A stretch of 64,000 nt of DNA from Primula veris (taxonomy: Eukaryota; Streptophyta; Magnoliopsida; Ericales; Primulaceae), in contig OY821741.1 in the NCBI GenBank assembly GCA_963682055.1, positions 24,746,711 through 24,810,710 of the forward strand, given 5' to 3'. The notes under the pieces are model-generated. The model saw only the letters and a list, made by a program, of their open reading frames with translations. It did no database searches and had not been told where the DNA came from. Below, piece after piece: positions 58,190-64,000 of the stretch; position 1 is the stretch's first letter, and each line of letters opens with the position of its first letter. Both the position numbers and the translations under genes were made by a program.

Positions 58190-59965
58190 ACTGGCATGTA
58201 GAATTAGCCATAGGTGGATCTAAGAAAAAGAATCTTCTAGCCTCCTTCGATAGGTTGAAAACATTTGCAGAGCAATGTGCAGTTGTGCTTCTTGAGCATT
58301 TCCTTGAAGACTTGTCGTGGAAACATTGAACTGCTCAAACAAATGTTGGGATTTCAAAGGTGAGGAATTTATTGGCACAATGTATTGTGACTTCTTTACT
58401 TCTTTAATCAATCATCGCTTGAGATGCTCTTAAAAATGGCGCCCATAGTATTACTTTAGTATATTTTGAGATTGTACTAAGGGTATATCATAGACAATGA
58501 ATTCCAAGATATAAACTAAATCGTCAATCCGACAACTCATCTCCTTGGCTATCCCATAGGCCTTCCCTGATTGGTGGCCATCAGCCATCATTATTCTTTT
58601 GCTGTACGGACGTAGGTTTTTTAGACCAAGTCCGTAGAATTTTTTTGCCATCATTATATTTGTGAATGCATCTGTGTCAATCAATACTCTATCCATATGA
58701 CAGTCACCAATGGCCATGGTTACCGTTGGAAAATTGATGCTACTAGTAACTCGATTACATGGAAGCTTTAAAAATCTACCCATATAACTTGGTAGATGGA
58801 GTGAAAGTCCATGATGGTCTATTCCTTTGGGCACATCAACATATCTGTAGCCTTTATCGCTTTCCAAGATCTTCCTTGTCATTGTTCTCCTTATGAGTTC
58901 CTCTTCTCACAAATGGGAAAAGTTCATCTAATTCACTCACCTCACCCACTTTTTCTATGGGCAAGCACGACGGCGCGTCTAAGGCTAGATCGCCAAAACA
59001 TGCTTCGTTGTACTCTTCGACGTCTTCCTGGGTTGGGCAACGAAGAACTCCCTTTGTGATCATTGTTTCCATTTCTTATTTGACCAGTTTGGCCACTTAA
59101 CGCCTTAGTTGAGTTTTTCTTCCTCAGTGAACAAGGCTCTCTTAACAGGATTATCGTTTTTCACCATTCTCTTACCTTTCTCGATCCAAATCTTGTGGGC
59201 TTATTAAGTTCACGTCTCTAGGCGTTTTCCCATCCTCCTTTGGCTTTTCAAAGCCTTTTCCACATCTTTCTTATTTTTCATCCAACGAGGTCTACGATTT
59301 ATCTTATGCTTGAACTTTGTTTCGGTCTCAATTGTTTCATCACTTTCATCTATCTATATTATAACGACTTTTGCTTGACGATCAATTTTTTGATTGTGTG
59401 GTTGCGACATCATGCCCATTTGCATCGTGAGTGTTTTTCCTCCTCCATTGATCGTCAGTGTATCATTGTCGTAATTCAGGTTGGTTTTTGCTGTTCGTAG
59501 AAATGCTCATCCCAGAATGACTGTCGATTGGTCATTCTTTCCTCCAAAAATTGGCTAGTCCATGACTACAAAGTCTAGAGTATATAGGAAGTCCCCTACT
59601 CTACAAACCACATATTTGATCATGCCTAGATACCTGTCATCTTTAGCGGAGTTGGTAATGATCAAGTTTGTTAGAAATGTCTAGATTCCTTTTAGCTTGA
59701 GCTTTTCATACATTGGCTTAGGAAAATAGTTAAAACTAGACCTAGGATCTAATAATACTCTTTCGAGTTGGTATACACCTATGATGACAGTCAATGTTGG
59801 TGGTTCAGGGTCTTTCTTCTTGTTTGTCAGGCTCATACCCACGTATCTTCTTAAATAGTCTTGTTCTTCATAGGGTATGCCCTTGCCAGGTATGACGATA
59901 CAGGTTCTATCTTTTTGGGAGCACCTACAGCCTACGCCGCAAGCATGAGTTTTCTTATCTCATCG
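58190..59965 (-). pseudogene. Ty3/gypsy gag-protease relic with two protease-like segments
   Basis: Reading the minus strand from 59965, a linker (VIPGKGIPYEEQDYLRRYVG) leads to a retropepsin-like segment (RVLLDPRSSFNYFPKPMYEK, then YVVCRVGDFLYTLDFVVMD and AFLRTAKTNLNYDNDTLTIN). A charged linker follows. A second segment, at 58882-58451, reads DRVLIDTDAFTNIM, IMMADGHQSGKAYGIAKEM and APFLRASQAMID. Both follow the order active-site loop, middle strand, ILGRPFL-like flap, but the flap motif is degenerate. Several stops occur. No RT or integrase follows on this strand within the window. Family assignment beyond gypsy-type aspartic protease is uncertain. Confidence 0.6.
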
Positions 59966-59989
59966 CCATAGAGAGATAAATGCACAGAG

Positions 59990-61480
59990 ATAACAAAAAA
60001 TGCTCAGAGGTTAGAGAATTACCTAAAACCGATTAAATCTTTCACAAACATCATAGGTGCATCCCCCTATAAACCAATTGTAGCATTTAAAAAGAGAGGA
60101 TCCTATAAAGAAGAACTTCTTATCCAATTTTCTATGGAAGATGTTCAGCAACTTTCAGAACCGTTTTAAGTACACGGTTATCGGTAAGTTTTCTCATGGT
60201 AGACCACAACTCGATGATATCAAAAAGTTTTTTAATAAGCTTGATCTCAAGTCAACTATTAACATTGAGATTTGGGATAATAAACATGTTCCAATAAGGT
60301 GTTTTCACGAAGAGGATTTTCAGAGGATTTGGCTTAAGAAAATTTGGTACCTAAAATAATACCCTATGCGGAATTTAAATGGCCCTACGATTTTGATCCT
60401 GAATTTAAATCTGCTATAGTTCCCGTTTGGTTTTCTTTACCTAAATTACCAATACATTTGTACAACATGACAAGTATTTTTCCATTGCTAAGGCGTTTTA
60501 AGTTCCCCTAAAAGTTGACAAGCCTACCTCTAAATTGTCTAGGATAGAAATGGCACGTATATGCGTGGAGGTGGATCTAAATTGTTACTTAGTAAAAAGA
60601 GTAAGAATTGGCTATGGAGGAGATAATGGTTTTGGCAATACTGTGTTTATGAGGATCTTCCAAAATATTGCAACATTATCTATAAACTGGGACATGAAGT
60701 AAAGAGTTGCATATTTAGGGAAAACAAGAAGGAAACTGAAGGGAAACATAAAGAAAATAATGCTGAAGAAAAGGAAAAAGGAAAGAAACAAGAGCAGCAG
60801 AAAAATAAAGGAGTGAAGGCCAAATTATACAATGATAATAAAATCTCTCAACCTCACAAAACAAACAAAAATAAGCTAGAAAGTACCAAAAACTGGGTTT
60901 CAAAAAAGTTTTTTTTACAGCGGTAGTAGACAAAGAAAAAGAAGAAGAAGTTAGTGACGTTGTCACGAAGCATAATGATAAAAGCCAAAGTAACACCCAA
61001 AAACCAAGTGACAAAATCACAAATGAGCAAGGCAACAAAATCTCAAAATCTATAAATGTGAATACAGAGGATTCTCCTATTAATAATAACAATAATGAGT
61101 AAAACAATATTGAGAAAATTCTTTTGGGAGAAGAAATAATTGTGGGTTTGGAAGCTACTGATACTGAGGAGAAGACACTACCTCTCATCCAGTTTAATAG
61201 TGGTGATTCTGTTAATGTGGATGTACCAACCGAACAAGATAATGAGGAAAATTTACAGTTAATACCTATTTATACTTTGGTTGATAATTTGGAAGATAAT
61301 TTGGTGGCGGTATTGCATCTCTCTCCTAAGAAGATACTTGCTGAACCAAATGAAGATCATTGGGATGTAGTACAAAATAAAAAAAGTACAAAAAAAAATA
61401 AAGTTACAAAAAAGCCAAATTCTGAAGTTGCTAGAAATTTGAGATCCTCTAATGTAGGGGTTAAAAAGGATGTTAAATGA
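59990..61480 (+). pseudogene. LINE ORF1 (DUF4283-type RNA-binding protein), decayed
   Basis: The segment VIGKFSHGRPQLDDIKKFF followed by IWDNKHVPIRCFHEEDFQRI is the plant LINE ORF1/DUF4283 signature. About 170 codons later, YCNIIYKLGHEVKSCIFREN is the zinc knuckle with its second Cys replaced by Tyr. A Lys/Glu/Asn-rich tail ends with TGA at 61478-61480. Frames change near 60160, 60360, 60480 and 60900, with several stops. In an active LINE this protein binds element RNA; here it is non-functional. The 5' end is not defined. Confidence 0.75.
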
Positions 61481-64000
61481 TTAGATCCCTCATATGGAAT
61501 ATTAGAGGAGATGGTAATAAAGACACAATAAGGAGATTAAAAAAGCTATATGTTATTCACAAATTAGCAATGGTAGTTGTCTAGAATAGTTGGAGGAAAT
61601 AAAGAGATATTTGGGGTTTGATAATGCAATTACTCATGAGTTTAACAAGATATGTGTATTTTCAATACAAGAAGCAAGAGTAAGCATATTAAATCAACAT
61701 GAACAATGTCTTAACTTAAACATTGAGGTATATTTGATCTTTAAGTCTATTCTTTTACTTATTATTTATGCAAAATGTACTGCAGCAAAGAGGGAATCAC
61801 TCTGAGATTTTTTGGGAAATTCTTATACTGAAGAACCTTGGTTTATTGGTGGTGATTTTAATGTGGTCTTTAAGGAAACTGATAAGATTGGGGGTAACGA
61901 TATTTATTTGAGAGCAGCTAATGATAGCTAATGATTACATTGATACCATAAATGATATTAAAATGAAGGAAATCTACTATATTGGGTCTAAATATACTTG
62001 GTGGAACATAAGAAATGAAGAAGGGTCTATTTTTTTGAGAATAGATAAGGTCCTTTGTAATGAAAGTGGGGAAGATTGTTTTGATAATGAGATTTTTCAG
62101 CACGTGAGTAAAACATATTCTGATCACAGTCCACATCTTATCTCTTCTAGAGCTGCTGGGGATAATTTTCCAAAAAGATTTGTGTTTCAAATTTTTTTGA
62201 TAAAACATGAGGACTTCCAACAAATTGGTAAAGAAACTTGAAGCCAAAATCATGGCCAAGTAAATGCTCTAGCAACTTTTATGATGAAAATAAAGAACAC
62301 AAGAAACAAACTCAAAGAGTGAAAAAAAAAAATCCTTTTTAGGAATATACTTCAAAGAGTTATTGAAGCTGAAGATAAGTAATTAGATGGGAGAAGATCC
62401 TTAAAGATAACCCTGTGGAAAATAATATAATTGAGCTTAAAAAGTAGAAACCCAGCTTAAAAGAAGACTTAAAGTAGATGAACTTTTTTGAGAACAAAAA
62501 GCTAATTTAAAGTGGGTAATGGAGGGAGATGCTAATACTAAATATTTCCATGCTATTGTAAAAAAAAAAAGTAAAAAAAAGTGTCTTACTGTTGCAGTTA
62601 CTACAGAATATGGTGCTACAATTAATTCTCAAAGTGGTATTAAAGAAGAAGCCATCTCATATTATAAAAGTATACTAGCCAACAACAGCTCACATTCTGT
62701 TAATTTCTCCAGTCTAGAAGGTATTTTTATGCTAATTACAAATCAAATTAATTCTGAATTAGATAAAATGGTTAATTACGAAGAAGTTAAATCGGCTGTG
62801 TGTGATCTTAGTAAAAGTAGTTCCCCATGACTTGATGGTTTTAATGGCTATTTTTATACTAGCTGTTGGGGAATTATTGGAGAAGATCTTGTGAAAGCTA
62901 TTAAGTTATTCTTTGTGGGAGCTAATTTACCCAAATCCCTAACTACTCTAGCTCTCATTCCAAAAAACAACAAACCTAAAAACTTTGCTGAATTTAGACC
63001 AATATGCCTTTGTTTGTTTTGCAATAAATTTATTTCTAAAATTATTTCCATCATGCTCTCATTATTTCTAGCATTATCTTAGTTAATCAGAGTTGGTTTG
63101 TACCATGAAGAGATATTGTTGATAATGTTTTGCTAGCTCAATAATTTGTATCTACTCTCAACAACAAAAATAGTGGCAAAAATATGACTCTCAAGTTGGA
63201 CATGAAGAAAGTTACTTCAGTTTTGAGAAAGTTGGGTTTTCTGAGGTTTTTATTGAGAGAATTTGGAGGCTGATATCAAATAATTGGATCTCAATAATGG
63301 CAAATGGCTCTCCAACTGAATTCTTTAAACCTACTAATGACATTAGACAAAGAGATCCCCTTTCCTCTTCAATTTTTATTATTTGTTTGGAAGTTTTGAC
63401 TAAAAATTTAAATGCACTGGTATTTGAGAAAAGGATGGAATTTTTTTAATGCTCCTATTAATAGTCTAGTTACAACACACATTGCTTTTGCCGATGATAT
63501 AATCATTTTTAGTAGAGTTAATGTTAACTCTATTAAATGTCTCATAAAAGTTTTAGCTAAGTATAACAAGGACTCTGGCCTAGAAATAAGTCTGGACAAA
63601 AGTTTTTCTTATGATTCAAAAAGTTTTACTTCTGCCCAAAGAAATATGATTAAAGAAGAACTGAAGATTGAAAATAAAAGGCCTCCTTTTATTTATTTGG
63701 GTTGTAAGTTTTTTGCTGGAAGGAAAAAATGCATTTACTTTCATGAGCTTATTTTAAAAGTAAGAAGTAAAATTACACGTTGGAAAAATCATTGGTTGAA
63801 GATGGATGGAATATTAGTGCTTATTAAACATGTGCTATAAACTATGTCTATATATACTTTGGCAGCTATGACTCCTCCTAGACAAGTTATTAAAAAAGTT
63901 GATTCAATATTGGCTAATATTCTATGGGGTACGATTGGAGAAAAGAAAAAAAGACAATGGGTTAAATGGTAAGAAATTTGTAAACCAACTGCAGAAGGGG
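61477..64000 (+). pseudogene. LINE ORF2 (endonuclease and reverse transcriptase), decayed, runs off the window
   Basis: The ATG at 61477 overlaps the ORF1 stop as ATGA. The endonuclease pieces are SLIWNIRGDGNKDTIRRL, WFIGGDFNVVFKETDKI, KYTWWNIRNEEGSIFLRIDK and YSDHSPHLI. The reverse transcriptase pieces are LDGFNGYFY, LALIPKNNKPKNFAEFRPI, LKLDMKK, NDIRQRDPLSSSIFIICLEV, AFADDIIIF with the catalytic Asp pair, and PPFIYLGCKFFAGRKK. The order and motifs are those of plant L1-type LINEs. More than ten stops or frame changes interrupt it, so it is an old copy. The 3' end lies beyond the window. Confidence 0.85.

Overview
The window is AT-rich, repeat-dense nuclear DNA of a flowering plant. Evidence: spliced GT-AG introns in a SpoU-type methyltransferase gene, plant-lineage Ty3/gypsy (Tat-type, with a second archaeal-type RNase H), Ty1/copia and LINE elements, hAT- and Mutator-like MITEs, and long simple-sequence tracts. 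The species cannot be named from this sequence. The only conventional host gene I can support is the SpoU-family RNA methyltransferase. It is present twice because of a large direct duplication (positions 1-9069 match 16784-25939 almost base for base). Copy B (14898-20253, minus strand) is complete, with four exons and 332 codons. Copy A (10-3476) shows exons 1 and 2, and the rest lies left of the window.

Layout. 1-9069: copy A with SpoU exons 1-2, a large repeat-filled intron 1, a hAT-like MITE, a MULE-type MITE with a 9-bp target duplication, another MITE, and a foldback-type repeat. 8498-11205: an LTR and the 3' internal part of a minus-oriented Tat-type retrotransposon carrying three intact small coiled-coil genes. 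11206-14897: unclassified DNA, a tRNA-like sequence, and a foldback element split by a hAT element with a perfect 8-bp target duplication. 14898-25939: copy B, ending in a solo LTR flanked by TTTTT. 26790-43545: a 16.8-kb Tat-type element with 569-bp LTRs and target duplication ATCAT. It contains decayed gag-pol, an array of hairpin repeats, and a cluster of genes on the opposite strand. 45598-52552: a copia element with 209-bp LTRs (one mismatch) and target duplication AAACC, whose polyprotein is badly scrambled. It sits in what looks like an older gypsy LTR. 54770-56560: another foldback element. 58190-59965: a gypsy gag/protease relic on the minus strand. About 59990 to the window end: a decayed LINE on the plus strand.

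The most unusual content is the antisense gene cluster in the Tat-type elements. At least six units (36709-42707) run opposite to gag-pol. Five are small single-exon coiled-coil ORFs or relics, most with their own TATA box. One is a four-exon gene with clean splice sites, related to the plant 'putative gypsy-type transposon' family. A second, clearly different Tat element at 8498-11205 carries homologous small genes with homologous upstream DNA, and all three of those are still open although gag-pol of the first element is dead. A separate surprise is two unrelated sets of hairpins, each with an invariant 8-nt loop and covarying stems: loop AACGAACC in the Tat element, and a CCTGTCGT-like loop in the copia element.
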